DNA of 64,000 bases from Chromatiaceae bacterium (GCA_019356535.1 CP037918.1:2264315-2328314); one strand, 5' to 3'. Positions 40,605 to 50,249 are shown, counted from the stretch's first letter. Numbers and translations are program-made. Notes: generated by a model not told the origin, from the letters alone.

Positions 40605-41588
40605 ATGCTGATCGGCAACCACGCACTGACCCGCCCGTTGATCCTCGCGCCCATGGCCGGGGTCACCGACCGCCCCTTCCGCGAACTCTGCCGCCGCCAC
40701 GGCGCGGGGCTTGCGGTCTCCGAGATGGTCACGGCGGACACCAGTCTGTATGCCAGCCGCAAGACCCAGCGCCGCCTGGACCATGCCGGCGAGCCCGGCC
40801 CCATCTCGGTCCAGATCGTGGGCAGTGATCCGGCCACCATGGCCGAGGCCGCACGCGTCAATGTCGGACTCGGCGCGCAGATCATCGACATCAACATGGG
40901 GTGCCCCAAGAAGAAGGTCTGCAAGGTGGCTGCAGGCTCCGCGCTGCTGCGTGACGAGGCACTGGTCGGACGCATCCTCGAAGCAGTGGTCGCTGCGGTC
41001 GAGGTGCCGGTCACCCTCAAGATCCGCACCGGTTGGGACCGCCAGCATCGCAATGCCCCGCGCATCGCGCACATTGCCGAGGAGGCAGGGGTCGCCGCAC
41101 TGGCCATCCACGGACGCACCCGCGCCTGCGGTTTCTCCGGCGAAGCCGAGTACGACACCATCCGCGAGGTGAAACAGAGCGTGGGCATCCCGGTGATCGC
41201 CAACGGCGACATCGACACCCCGCGCAAGGCACGGCAGGTGCTCGAGGCCACCGGCGCCGACGCGCTGATGATCGGCCGCGCCGCCCAGGGACGGCCCTGG
41301 ATCTTCGAGGAGATCGCACATTACCTCGAGACCGGCGAAGAACTGCCGCCCCGCCCGCCGAGCTGGATCCGCGACACCCTGCTGGGGCACCTGGATGCAC
41401 TCTACGCCTTCTACGGCGCCGAACATGGCGTGCGCATCGCGCGCAAGCACATCGCCTGGTACAGCCGCAGCCAGCCCGGCGGCAGCACCTTCCGGCAGCG
41501 CATCAACCAGGCCTGTACCCCGCAAGAACAACGCCGGCTGATCGATGAACATTTCGCCAGCCTGCCTTCCTGGGAGGAAGCCGCATGA
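40605..41588 (+). CDS. dusB: tRNA-dihydrouridine synthase B
   Basis: 327 aa. FMN-binding TIM barrel with APMAGVTDRPFRELCRRHGA, INMGCPKKKVCKVAAGSALL (catalytic Cys in the MGCP segment), KIRTGWDR, AIHGRTRACGFSGEAEY and IGRAAQGRPWIFEEI. It reduces uridine in tRNA D-loops. It lies directly before fis with a 4-bp overlap, the classic dusB-fis operon in which the promoter upstream of dusB drives fis. Confidence 0.97.
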   Translation: MLIGNHALTRPLILAPMAGVTDRPFRELCRRHGAGLAVSEMVTADTSLYASRKTQRRLDHAGEPGPISVQIVGSDPATMAEAARVNVGLGAQIIDINMGCPKKKVCKVAAGSALLRDEALVGRILEAVVAAVEVPVTLKIRTGWDRQHRNAPRIAHIAEEAGVAALAIHGRTRACGFSGEAEYDTIREVKQSVGIPVIANGDIDTPRKARQVLEATGADALMIGRAAQGRPWIFEEIAHYLETGEELPPRPPSWIRDTLLGHLDALYAFYGAEHGVRIARKHIAWYSRSQPGGSTFRQRINQACTPQEQRRLIDEHFASLPSWEEAA

Positions 41589-41878
41589 CCCTGATCGCCA
41601 ACGAACCCGCCCCCTACACCCCCTCGGCCGGGGGCGACTCATCCCGCCAGGGTGCCCCCCTCAGCCACCTGGTCCGCCAAGCCCTGGACGAGTACTTCGC
41701 ACAACTCGACGGCACCGAGCCCAGCGATCTCTACCAGATGGTCATGGCCCAGGCCGAGCGCCCCCTGCTTGAGCGCGTGATGCAGCACACCGGTGGCAAC
41801 CAGACGCGGGCAGCCCAACTGCTGGGGATCAGTCGCGCCACCCTGCGCAAGAAGCTGGCGTTGTACAATCTGCTCTGA
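41585..41878 (+). CDS. fis: DNA-binding protein Fis
   Basis: 97 aa. The C-terminal helix-turn-helix ([20 protein letters not shown] then [12 protein letters not shown]) and the region [18 protein letters not shown] match Fis. The N-terminal arm is variable, as usual. It is a nucleoid-associated regulator of rRNA and growth genes, translated from the dusB-fis transcript. Confidence 0.96.
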   Translation: MTLIANEPAPYTPSAGGDSSRQGAPLSHLVRQALDEYFAQLDGTEPSDLYQMVMAQAERPLLERVMQHTGGNQTRAAQLLGISRATLRKKLALYNLL

Positions 41879-41943
41879 TCCGTTTTCGTATCATCATCTA
41901 CGTGGCCATCCGGCCGCGTCGTTTGCGTCTGAAGGTAATCGAC

Positions 41944-43506
41944 ATGCCCACCATCACCCGAGCCCTGATCTCCGTTTCCGACAAGACCGGCGTGGCCGAG
42001 TTCGCCCGCGACCTGCACGAGGCCGGCGTGGAGATCCTGTCCACCGGCGGCACCGCGCGGCTGCTCAAGGAAGCCGGTATACCGGTCATCGAAGTCGGCG
42101 ACTACACCGGTTTCCCCGAGATGATGGACGGCCGGGTCAAGACCCTGCATCCCAAGATCCACGGCGGCATCCTCGGTCGCCGCGGTACCGACGACGAGGT
42201 GATGGAAGAACACGGCATCGGCCGCATCGATCTGGTGGCGGTCAACCTCTACCCCTTCCAGCAGGCCGTGGCTGCCCCCGATTGTCCCCTGGAACACGCC
42301 ATCGAGAATATCGACATCGGCGGCCCTACCATGATCCGCGCCGCGGCCAAGAACCATCGCGACGTGGCCGTGGTGGTCGATCCCCGGGACTATGGCCGCA
42401 TCATCCAGGAGATGCGCGAGAACGCCGGCAAGGTGAGCGAGGCCACCTGCTTCGAGCTGGCGGTAAAGACCTTCGAACACACCGCGCAGTACGACGGCGC
42501 CATCGCCAACTGGTTGGGAGCGATCAACCCCGACGGCTCGCGCGACGACTTCGGGCGCACCATCAACCTGCAGTTCCACAAGGCGCAGGGCATGCGCTAC
42601 GGCGAGAACCCGCACCAGAAGGCCGCCTTCTACGTGGAGAGCAACATCGAGGAATCCAGCGTCGCCACTGCCCACCAATTGCAGGGCAAGGCCCTCTCCT
42701 ACAACAACATCGCCGACACCGACGCGGCACTGGAATGCGTCAAACAGTTTGACGAAGGGCCCGCCTGCGTGATCGTCAAGCACGCCAATCCCTGCGGCGT
42801 AGCTGTGGGCGAAAGCCTGCTCGAGGCCTATGAGCGCGCCTATGCCACCGATCCTGAATCGGCTTTCGGCGGCATCATCGCCTTCAACGGCGAGCTCGAC
42901 GGCGAGACCGCGCAGACCATCGTGGACCGCCAGTTCGTCGAAGTCATCATCGCCCCTACGGTCTCTGCCGAGGCCATCGAGGCAGTCTCCGCCAAGCAGA
43001 ACATCCGCCTGCTGGCCTGTGGTGAATGGGCAGCAGAGTCGCTACACCGGCTCGACTTCAAGCGGGTCAACGGCGGCCTGCTGGTGCAGGAGGCTGACTT
43101 GCAACTGCTGCGCGAGACCCGGGTGGTCACCGAGCGTCAGCCCACCGAGGACGAGATGCGCGACCTGCTGTTCGCCTGGCGAGTGGCCAAGTTCGTCAAG
43201 TCCAACGCCATCGTATACGCGAAAGACGGCATGACCATCGGCGTGGGCGCAGGCCAGATGAGCCGGGTCAACTCGGCGCGTATCGCCGGCATCAAGGCCG
43301 AGCACGCCGGGCTGGAAGTGAAGGGCTCGGTGATGGCCTCGGACGCCTTCTTCCCCTTCCGTGACGGCATCGACAACGCCGCCCAGGCCGGCATCGCTGC
43401 GGTGATCCAGCCCGGTGGCTCGATGCGCGATGAGGAGGTGATCGCCGCCGCCAACGAACACGGCATGGCCATGGTGTTCACCGGCATGCGCCATTTCCGT
43501 CACTGA
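41944..43506 (+). CDS. purH: Bifunctional AICAR formyltransferase/IMP cyclohydrolase
   Basis: 520 aa from the ATG at 41944. The N-terminal IMP cyclohydrolase part has [32 protein letters not shown] and [18 protein letters not shown]. The AICAR transformylase part has [27 protein letters not shown] and [18 protein letters not shown]. It performs the last two steps of IMP synthesis. purD, its usual neighbour, is 12 kb downstream here. Confidence 0.98.
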   Translation: MPTITRALISVSDKTGVAEFARDLHEAGVEILSTGGTARLLKEAGIPVIEVGDYTGFPEMMDGRVKTLHPKIHGGILGRRGTDDEVMEEHGIGRIDLVAVNLYPFQQAVAAPDCPLEHAIENIDIGGPTMIRAAAKNHRDVAVVVDPRDYGRIIQEMRENAGKVSEATCFELAVKTFEHTAQYDGAIANWLGAINPDGSRDDFGRTINLQFHKAQGMRYGENPHQKAAFYVESNIEESSVATAHQLQGKALSYNNIADTDAALECVKQFDEGPACVIVKHANPCGVAVGESLLEAYERAYATDPESAFGGIIAFNGELDGETAQTIVDRQFVEVIIAPTVSAEAIEAVSAKQNIRLLACGEWAAESLHRLDFKRVNGGLLVQEADLQLLRETRVVTERQPTEDEMRDLLFAWRVAKFVKSNAIVYAKDGMTIGVGAGQMSRVNSARIAGIKAEHAGLEVKGSVMASDAFFPFRDGIDNAAQAGIAAVIQPGGSMRDEEVIAAANEHGMAMVFTGMRHFRH

Positions 43507-43528
43507 TCGGGGATCACAGGCGCCCCTC

Positions 43529-43927
43529 ATGAGACTGCCGCAGCTGCTGTTTCCGCTGGCACTCGCTGTCACGCCCATGGCACAGGCGCAGATGATCGAG
43601 TTCCCGCTGGAGCTGATCGAGTACATCGACGACGTCAAGGTGGTGACCTTCGTGCCGCCCTCTGCACTCGCCAGCATCCCCACCTGGGACCCCATGCGCC
43701 AACCCGTGCCGCTGTCGCTGCAACAGGCTCTGGACCGGGTGCGTAGCCGAGTGGGAGACGAGGACTTCCGCCTGACCGCTATCGAGCTCAAGCCCATCCC
43801 CGGCCACCAGGGGCACTGGCACTACCTGGTGCGCCTGCGTGCGCCCGACCGCCGCCCACGTTATTTCTCGGTCCTGTTCGACGGCCGCCTGCTGCCGGCC
43901 ACGCGGGAGCCCGAGTCTTACAAGTAG
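43529..43927 (+). CDS. Exported hypothetical protein
   Basis: 132 aa. The N-terminal LLFPLALAVTPMAQAQ is a signal peptide with cleavage near AQA-Q, so the mature protein (about 110 aa) is periplasmic. No family is recognised. It starts 22 bp after purH and may be read through from it. A weak hairpin ATTGCC/GGCAAT lies at 43938-43959 just after its stop. Whether it belongs functionally with the following operon is unknown. Confidence 0.6.
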   Translation: MRLPQLLFPLALAVTPMAQAQMIEFPLELIEYIDDVKVVTFVPPSALASIPTWDPMRQPVPLSLQQALDRVRSRVGDEDFRLTAIELKPIPGHQGHWHYLVRLRAPDRRPRYFSVLFDGRLLPATREPESYK

Positions 43928-44068
43928 ATTCCAGCCGATTGCCCGTATCGTGCGGCAATTCCCACCCCTTTTGCGACCCACTTCATCCTTTACCTCCTTG
44001 GCTTTCAGGCTGCATTCAGCTTCTCCCTTCAGAATATGGGTTAATTTTCCATGCATTGGAGGCTGGAT

Positions 44069-44734
44069 ATGGCCCGTATTCTCCTACCCCGGTCGACGAC
44101 GCCCCAAAACGATCCGTCCGCAACCCGATGGATCGACGTCCAACTGGCCGACGAAGGCAGCGCAACACACGAGCGACTCAAGGCCTTCGTTGCCAAAACC
44201 TTTCAGAAACGTTACGCCGCCGAGATCCGTCATTTCCTGCCGCATTTCCTGCATATCCGCGACAACGGACACCAGCATCAGTCGGTAGTCGGTTACCGGG
44301 GAGGACACGAGGGGCAATTCTTTCTGGAGCACTACCTCGACAAGCCTATCGAACAGATTCTGAGCGCGCGCCTGGGCCAACCGATCCACCGCGAACAGAT
44401 CGTGGAAGTCGGTAACCTATCCGACTCCACGCCAGGCATGGCACGGCTGTCCATTCTCGCCACCACCCGTTGCCTGCATGGCATGGGTTACCGCTGGGTG
44501 GTATTCACCGGGGTACGCCGGCTGTACAACGCCTTTCATCGTCTTGGCCTGCATCCCCTGGAACTGGCGGAAGCCGATCCCAACCGGCTGCCAGCCGGCG
44601 AGGCCCGACGCTGGGGAAACTACTACCGTGACCAACCGAGGGTCTATGTGGGCCGCATCGAAGACGGCTACCGACGCCTGGTCTCAGCACGCTCGCGCCG
44701 CCAGGCCTGCCCGCAACAGGAGGCCAGCTCATGA
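44069..44734 (+). CDS. Thermostable hemolysin family protein (GNAT-like)
   Basis: 221 aa. The ATG at 44069 is preferred over one at 44051 because TGGAGG lies 6 bp before it. The region EVGNLSDSTPGMARLSILAT and the WVVFTGVRRLYNAFHRLGL segment, with the tail WGNYYRDQPRVYVGRI, fit the T_hemolysin family, whose fold resembles GNAT/autoinducer-synthase acyltransferases. Lytic activity is named historically; an acyl transfer role is an inference. It leads a five-gene run with 4-bp overlaps, beside an AMP-ligase gene. Confidence 0.72.
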   Translation: MARILLPRSTTPQNDPSATRWIDVQLADEGSATHERLKAFVAKTFQKRYAAEIRHFLPHFLHIRDNGHQHQSVVGYRGGHEGQFFLEHYLDKPIEQILSARLGQPIHREQIVEVGNLSDSTPGMARLSILATTRCLHGMGYRWVVFTGVRRLYNAFHRLGLHPLELAEADPNRLPAGEARRWGNYYRDQPRVYVGRIEDGYRRLVSARSRRQACPQQEASS

Positions 44735-46236
44735 ATCCACTGTTGCAAGCTCTGGCCGGCAAGGCCTTCGCCAGCCCGAACGACATCGCCCTGATCGGCA
44801 ACAACGGCAATCTCAGCTGGTTGCAACTGTACGAGGCCGTACAGACCTTGCGCGCCTGGCTGCAGGCACGACAACCACGGACCGTTGCCCTGTACGCTGA
44901 CAACGGCCCCTTCTGGGTGATCGCCGACCTGGCCTGCCTCGCCGAACAGATCCCCTGCGTACCACTGCCCCAGTTCTTCTCGCCGGCACAGATCCAGCAT
45001 GCCATCAGCGACTGTGGCGCCGACCTGCTGCTGTGCGACCACCCCGAACCCGAGTCCGTCCCGCTTACGGTGCGCTCGGAACCGGGCCGACCCACGGCCT
45101 TTGGCGACCAACAATTCTGGGCCTTTCCGTTGACCTCCCCCCGGGGGGATACCCCCGACCTGCGCGATACCGCTCGGGTCACCTACACCTCGGGTTCGAC
45201 CGGGGCCCCCAAGGGCGTACGCCTGGGCCTCGACACCATGGAAAGCGTGGCCAGCTCGCTGTGCCAGGCCACCAACGCCCGAACCGAAGACCGTCACCTG
45301 TCGGTCCTGCCCTATGCCACCCTGCTGGAGAACATCGCCGGCATCTACACCCCGATCATGGCGGGCGCCACCCTGCTCTGCCCCGGGCTGGAACGGGTGG
45401 GTATCAGCGGTGGCAACCACTTCGACCCGGCACGCCTGCTGCACACCCTGCAGGAACTGCGTCCCTCGAGCCTGATCCTCACCCCCCAGTTGCTCCGTGG
45501 CCTGGTGCAGCAGCTGCAACACACTGGAGAGCCTCTCCCTACCAGCCTGCGCTTCGTTGCCGTGGGGGGCGCGGTGGTCGCTCCGGGGCTGCTGGCAGAG
45601 GCCGAAGGACTCGGCCTCCCGGTCTACCAGGGCTATGGCCTGTCCGAATGCAGTAGCGTCGTTACCCTGTGTACCCCGGATCAGCAACGACGGGGCAGCG
45701 TCGGCCGCCCCCTGCCGCATGCCGACGTGCGGACTGCCGACGATGGCGAGATCCTGGTCAAGGGTGCCCTGTTCCAGGGCTATGTGGGTATGGACACGCC
45801 ACTGATCGATGCCGACGGTTACTGGCACACCGGTGATATCGGCTACTTCGACGACGAGGGCTTCCTGTATGTCGTGGGCCGGAAAAGGGACATCTTCATC
45901 ACCTCTTTCGGCCGCAACGTGTCACCCGAGTGGGTGGAACAACAGCTCCTAGAACAGGCACCAATCGCGCAGGCCTGCGTACTGGGCGAAGGAAAACCGT
46001 TCAACATCGCCATCATCGTCGCCACCCCGGAGGCCACACCACAGACCATCACCGCAGCGATCGACCAGGCCAACCATCAGTTGCCGGACTATGCCCGCAT
46101 CGGCGACTGGGTGCTGGCCGACGCCCCCTTCACCCCGGACAACGATCTGCTCGGCCCATCGGGACTGCCGCTGCGCGATGCCATCCAGCGGCGCTATGCA
46201 GACCGTATCACCCAGCGCTACCAGGAGGCTTCATGA
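44731..46236 (+). CDS. AMP-binding (acyl-CoA synthetase-like) protein
   Basis: 501 aa ANL-superfamily protein. The P-loop TYTSGSTGAPKGV is at residues 151-163, the A5-like GYGLSECSSVVTL in the middle, and the hinge region YWHTGDIGYFDDEGFLYVVG then KRDIFITSFGRNVSPEWVE towards the end. It should activate a carboxylate, probably a fatty acid. The C-terminal end, where the A10 catalytic Lys normally sits, reads LLGPSGLPLRDAI and holds no Lys in the last 50 residues, so adenylation may be weak or unusual. It overlaps both neighbours by 4 bp. Confidence 0.85.
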   Translation: MNPLLQALAGKAFASPNDIALIGNNGNLSWLQLYEAVQTLRAWLQARQPRTVALYADNGPFWVIADLACLAEQIPCVPLPQFFSPAQIQHAISDCGADLLLCDHPEPESVPLTVRSEPGRPTAFGDQQFWAFPLTSPRGDTPDLRDTARVTYTSGSTGAPKGVRLGLDTMESVASSLCQATNARTEDRHLSVLPYATLLENIAGIYTPIMAGATLLCPGLERVGISGGNHFDPARLLHTLQELRPSSLILTPQLLRGLVQQLQHTGEPLPTSLRFVAVGGAVVAPGLLAEAEGLGLPVYQGYGLSECSSVVTLCTPDQQRRGSVGRPLPHADVRTADDGEILVKGALFQGYVGMDTPLIDADGYWHTGDIGYFDDEGFLYVVGRKRDIFITSFGRNVSPEWVEQQLLEQAPIAQACVLGEGKPFNIAIIVATPEATPQTITAAIDQANHQLPDYARIGDWVLADAPFTPDNDLLGPSGLPLRDAIQRRYADRITQRYQEAS

Positions 46237-46919
46237 ACTTCTACCAGGAACTATTGGATAGCACCGCCAGCGAACGTCACGCGCTGTTGACCATTCCCTT
46301 CATCGTCGAGGGCGCGGCCGGCAAGCTCGGGCTGGCGAGTTACCAGGCCTTTCTCGCTCAGGCCTATCATCACGTGAAGCACACGGTCCCCCTGCTGATG
46401 GCCACCGGTGCACGCCTGCCCGAGCGCCTGGAATGGCTGCGCGAGGCGGTTGGCGAATACATCGAAGAGGAAATGGGCCACCAGGAATGGATCCTCGACG
46501 ACCTGGCAACCACCGGCGCCGACCCCGAGGCGGTCCGCAACGGCGAGCCGCTGCCCGCCACCGAACTGATGGTCGCCTACGCCTGGGACACCATTCACCG
46601 GCGCAACCCGGTGGGCTTCTTCGGCATGGTGCTGGTGCTCGAGGGCACCAGCGTCACCCTCGCGACCCAGGCGGCGGACAACATCCGCCGCGCACTCGAT
46701 CTGCCACAGGAGGCCTTCCGCTACCTGACCTCGCATGGTTCGCTGGACGAGGGACACATCAGCTTCTATGAAAATCTGGTCAATCGCCTGGATGCCCCCG
46801 AAGATCGCCAGGCGGTGATCCATGCCGCCCGAATGTTCTACCGGCTCTACGGCGACATTTTCCGTTCCTTGCCCATGATTCCCCTGGACGCGCAGGAGAA
46901 CAGCGATGCAGTGGCCTGA
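46233..46919 (+). CDS. Haem-oxygenase-like diiron oxidase family protein (TenA/PqqC superfamily)
   Basis: 228 aa. All-helical TENA/THI-4/PQQC fold. Candidate metal ligands are E80-x2-H83 (EEMGHQEW), E137 (VLEGTS) and H168-x3-D172-x2-H175 (HGSLDEGH). This fits the haem-oxygenase-like diiron oxidases such as SznF and CADD rather than TenA thiaminase, which lacks such ligands. It would use O2 to oxidise, desaturate or cleave a substrate, presumably the acyl product of the neighbouring genes. It overlaps the AMP-ligase by 4 bp and the SDR by 14 bp. Confidence 0.75.
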   Translation: MNFYQELLDSTASERHALLTIPFIVEGAAGKLGLASYQAFLAQAYHHVKHTVPLLMATGARLPERLEWLREAVGEYIEEEMGHQEWILDDLATTGADPEAVRNGEPLPATELMVAYAWDTIHRRNPVGFFGMVLVLEGTSVTLATQAADNIRRALDLPQEAFRYLTSHGSLDEGHISFYENLVNRLDAPEDRQAVIHAARMFYRLYGDIFRSLPMIPLDAQENSDAVA

Positions 46920-47706
46920 ACAACGCGTCATCCTGACCGGCGCCGGCGGCGGCATGGGCCGCCTGCTGGCCGCCGAACTGGCCGCACGCGGTTGCCAACT
47001 GGCGCTGCTCGATGCCAACAGCGAGGCACTGGAAGCCTTGCTCTCGCAACTCGCACCCCAGCGGGCGACCGGCATCACCGTCGATCTCTCGCAAGCCGAA
47101 ACCTGTGAGGCCGCGGCCAGCCAGGCACAGGACTTCCTCGGCGGCGTGGACATGCTGATCAACCTGGCCGGCATGATGTCGTTCCGCGCCTACGAGGACG
47201 AAGATCCACAGGCCATTGAACGCCTGCTGCACGTCAACCTGCTGGCGCCGATGTGGTTGACCCGCGCCGTGCTACCGGCCATGCGTCGGCAAAGGCATGG
47301 CGCCATCATCAACATCGGCTCGATCTTCGGTTCCATCGGCTTTGCCCATTTCACCGCCTACTCCACCAGCAAGGCGGGGCTGCGGGGCTTCTCCGAGGCA
47401 TTGCGCCGGGAACTGGCCGACACCGGCATCCATGTTGGTTACATCGCCCCACGCGCGGTACGCACGCCGATGAACGACGAGCGTATCCAGCGCATGGGCG
47501 AGGCAACCGGCATGCACATGGACCCGCCGGAGCAGGTCGTGCAAACCATCATCGAGGCCATTGAACAGAGACGGAAGGAACGCTTCATCGGTTTTCCGGA
47601 ATCCCTGTTCGTGCGCATCAACGCCCTGTTTCCCCGTATCGTGGACAACGCCTTGAAGAAACAGAACCGCATTGCGCGGTCCTACGCTAAAGGAGAAGCT
47701 CAATGA
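46906..47706 (+). CDS. Short-chain dehydrogenase/reductase
   Basis: 266 aa classical SDR. The cofactor motif is TGAGGGMG (residues 10-17), NLAGMMS replaces the usual NNAG, and the catalytic YSTSK with the preceding Ser (INIGSIFGS) is present. The C-terminal extension (ESLFVRINALFPRIVDNALK) is as in SDRs acting on lipid-like substrates. A redox step on an acyl-derived intermediate is inferred from the operon. Its stop overlaps the next gene by 4 bp. Confidence 0.88.
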   Translation: MQWPEQRVILTGAGGGMGRLLAAELAARGCQLALLDANSEALEALLSQLAPQRATGITVDLSQAETCEAAASQAQDFLGGVDMLINLAGMMSFRAYEDEDPQAIERLLHVNLLAPMWLTRAVLPAMRRQRHGAIINIGSIFGSIGFAHFTAYSTSKAGLRGFSEALRRELADTGIHVGYIAPRAVRTPMNDERIQRMGEATGMHMDPPEQVVQTIIEAIEQRRKERFIGFPESLFVRINALFPRIVDNALKKQNRIARSYAKGEAQ

Positions 47707-48374
47707 AACATCTGTTGTTGATCGCCGCTCTGGCGGCTCCCGGCCTGGTCGCCGCTGCCACCAGTGGTGAAGACGCCTTTACCCAGGAATTGCGCCAGAT
47801 ACAGCATGCCTGGGCCCAAGCCAACTATGAACTGGAAGGCGACAAGAAACTCGACGCCTTCAAAAGCCTGATGATACGGGCACAGCGGTTCCGCCAGCAC
47901 TATCCCGGGCGCGCCGAGCCACGCATCTGGGAGGCCATCGTGCGTGGTGGCTACGCCGGTGCCCTGGGCGGCCTGCGCGCCCTGTTCAAGGCCATGCCGC
48001 AAATGGAAAAAGGCCGTGACCTGCTGCTCGAGGCCGTGGAAATCGATCCGCGCGCCCTGGATGGCTCCGCCTACACCACTCTGGGCGTCTTCTACCACAA
48101 GGTGCCAGGCGGCTTCATCGGGTATGGCGACGACGACCAGGCCCTGGAGTACCTGCAAAAGGCCCTGTCCATCGACCCCGAGGGCCTGGGCCCCAATTAC
48201 TTCATGGGTGAATACTGGGCCGACAAGAACCGCTGTGACAAGGCGATCCCCTATCTGAAGAAAGTGCTGAGCGCCCCCGACATCCCCGAGCGCCCCGTCT
48301 ATTCGCGGGGCCGCAAGGCCGAGGCAAGGCGCAAGCTCCAGGAATGCCAGCAATCGGGTAACGACATGCTATGA
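47703..48374 (+). CDS. Exported TPR-repeat protein
   Basis: 223 aa. A signal peptide (LLLIAALAAPGLVAAATS) is followed by TPR-like helices, clearest in DDQALEYLQKALSIDPEGLG and NRCDKAIPYLKKVLSAP. No lipobox Cys is seen, so it is probably a soluble periplasmic protein. It is the last gene before the strong terminator at 48425, and may assist export or binding of the operon product, or act as a scaffold. No enzyme motif. Confidence 0.7.
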   Translation: MKHLLLIAALAAPGLVAAATSGEDAFTQELRQIQHAWAQANYELEGDKKLDAFKSLMIRAQRFRQHYPGRAEPRIWEAIVRGGYAGALGGLRALFKAMPQMEKGRDLLLEAVEIDPRALDGSAYTTLGVFYHKVPGGFIGYGDDDQALEYLQKALSIDPEGLGPNYFMGEYWADKNRCDKAIPYLKKVLSAPDIPERPVYSRGRKAEARRKLQECQQSGNDML

Positions 48375-48424
48375 GTGACTCCCGCGTGCCCTCCCGAGTG
48401 TCCAACAGAAGGGGGCATTGGTTG

Positions 48425-48453
48425 GGGTATCGGCTTTCCCGATACCCTTTTTT
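48425..48453 (+). terminator. Rho-independent terminator of the hemolysin/AMP-ligase operon
   Basis: A perfect 9-bp stem GGGTATCGG/CCGATACCC with a 5-nt loop is followed by six T residues, 50 bp after the TPR gene stop. It defines the end of the operon. Confidence 0.93.
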
Positions 48454-48748
48454 CATTCGATGCCGACAAATGTCCGGGAATGCCAGCCCGAATATTTCAC
48501 CGACCGAACAACGCTCTAGCCCTAAGAAGCTGAATGATCCAGTAAATGGCAAAAAGAGACGCCAATCGTCGGTTACAGCTTGTCCCCCGCGTTGTTCTAT
48601 CCCGATTCCGGCGGTTTCTCGCTCGCTGTGGCTTGGTTTTCACTCAAGCGATAGCGACAGCTATCCCTTTCGCTCCAAACCGGCGCCACAACGGCTGCGA
48701 ATTCCGCCGGCTCTCGGGATGCCGGTGAAGCATCCGGGCTAGCGCCTT
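48454..48748. other. Spacer between convergent transcripts
   Basis: About 295 bp between the terminator and the Ubi-type hydroxylase gene. A 60-codon frame (48546-48728, plus) is present but resembles nothing I recognise and lacks a good ribosome site. Confidence 0.4.
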
Positions 48749-49954
48749 TCAGGGCAACAGGGCCAGCAAGGGGCCTCCTACATGTTCTCGGCTGACCAGC
48801 TTGTGGCGGATGGCCCAGCGTACCGGCGGCAAGCGTTCGCTCAGGTGCAACACCGCCTTGCGCGCCAGGCGGGCTGGCAGGCGGTCGTCGGTGAACAGGC
48901 CGACGATGCCGTTGGTACCATGGAACAGTGGCAGGGTAGCCAGGCGGTGCCGGGACTGGTAGCGAGCCAGAGCGGCGGGGCTGGCGATGTCCGCCCCGCG
49001 CTGCCACTGGCGACGGATCTCGCCAGCCAGCAGGTCCACCCCGCTGAGCCCCAGGTTGAAGCCATGCGCGGTGACCGGGTGCATGCCCACGGCGGCATCG
49101 CCGATCAGCGCGAAACGCTGGGCCACGAAACGGTCGGCATGCACCGCTACCAACGGGTAGGCCATGCGCTTGCTGGCCAGGCGCATGGCGCCCAGGCGGT
49201 GCCCGAAACGCTGAGCCACCTCAGCCTCGAAGGCCGCCGGTTCCTGATCCAGGACGGCCTGGGCCTGGTCTGCCGGCACGGTGATGACGATTGAGGAGGC
49301 ATCGCCAGGCATGGGCAGGATCGCCAGGGTGCGGCCGTAGTGGAAACACTCCCAGGCGGTATGCTCGTGCGACAATTCGTGCCGCATGCGGCAGACGATG
49401 GCTACCCGGCCGAAATCCTTCATGGCCGCACCGATACCCATCTGCCGTCGGGTCGCGGAGAATCGGGTGTCCGCCCCCACCAGCAGGCGAGCACGCAGCG
49501 CTGAGCCATCGGCCAGTGCCAGGCGCACGCCATTGACATCCGTGGCCACCTGCTCGACCGCCGTGCCACAGCGCAGTTCCACATGGCCGAGCGGAGCAAT
49601 CGCCTCGTGCAGCGCCTTGCGGATCAAGTGATTGGAGACCAGCCAGCCCAGCGGTTCGGCATCGGCGCGCGCATCACCGAAGCCCAGGGCCTGCGGCGAG
49701 TCACCGTCGAGCACGCGGGCACATTGCAACGGCGCAATCTCGGCCGGCGCGATACGCTCCCAGGCCCCGAGCTGGCGCAACAGCCTCCGCGACAGGTGGG
49801 TGAGTGCGATGTCCCGCCCGTCAAAAGCGGGATCGGCCACTTGCTCGCGGGACTGGCGCTCGACCAGTACGGTATGCAAACCAGTGTCGGCCAGCGCACG
49901 GGCCAGCGCGAGCCCGGCAGGCCCCGCACCGACGATAGCGATATCACAGTCCAT
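48749..49954 (-). CDS. UbiH/UbiF/UbiM-family FAD-dependent hydroxylase
   Basis: 401 aa. The ADP-binding motif is DIAIVGAGPAGLALARALAD, the middle signature LLVGADTRFSATRRQMGI is close to the family DG motif with a Thr-Arg variation, and the second FAD motif FALIGDAAVGMHPVTAHGFN has GDAA...HP. It hydroxylates the ring of a ubiquinone precursor or a similar aromatic. UbiM, which serves several positions, is a candidate, but the family cannot be subdivided here. Confidence 0.82.
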   Translation of the reverse strand: MDCDIAIVGAGPAGLALARALADTGLHTVLVERQSREQVADPAFDGRDIALTHLSRRLLRQLGAWERIAPAEIAPLQCARVLDGDSPQALGFGDARADAEPLGWLVSNHLIRKALHEAIAPLGHVELRCGTAVEQVATDVNGVRLALADGSALRARLLVGADTRFSATRRQMGIGAAMKDFGRVAIVCRMRHELSHEHTAWECFHYGRTLAILPMPGDASSIVITVPADQAQAVLDQEPAAFEAEVAQRFGHRLGAMRLASKRMAYPLVAVHADRFVAQRFALIGDAAVGMHPVTAHGFNLGLSGVDLLAGEIRRQWQRGADIASPAALARYQSRHRLATLPLFHGTNGIVGLFTDDRLPARLARKAVLHLSERLPPVRWAIRHKLVSREHVGGPLLALLP

Positions 49955-50249
49955 GGGCAGGCTCCGACAGGGGAAGGTTCGCCGAGTCTAGCCTCACGCC
50001 GGACAGGAGCCCTTGATCTCGATCAGTTCCTTTATCTGCCTCGAACCCAGCCGCCCCCCTTTTCATAACGGACAATGCCGCCAGCCGGCGGACCGCCGAG
50101 AGCCGGTTGACGCCAGCTCACTCCCTGCGCCTCAACGTAGTCGCCGAAGACGTGGAAGACAGCGCGACCGTGACCACCTGCCGAGCGACACCATCGGACG
50201 CCCCGCCTCTCTGGAGGAGGGATTGCGCCGGCAACGGCCTTGATAAGAA

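Noticed and set aside
48546..48728. 60-codon small protein after the operon terminator
   Set aside because: No ribosome site, no recognised homology and unlike codon use of neighbours; noted as spacer only.
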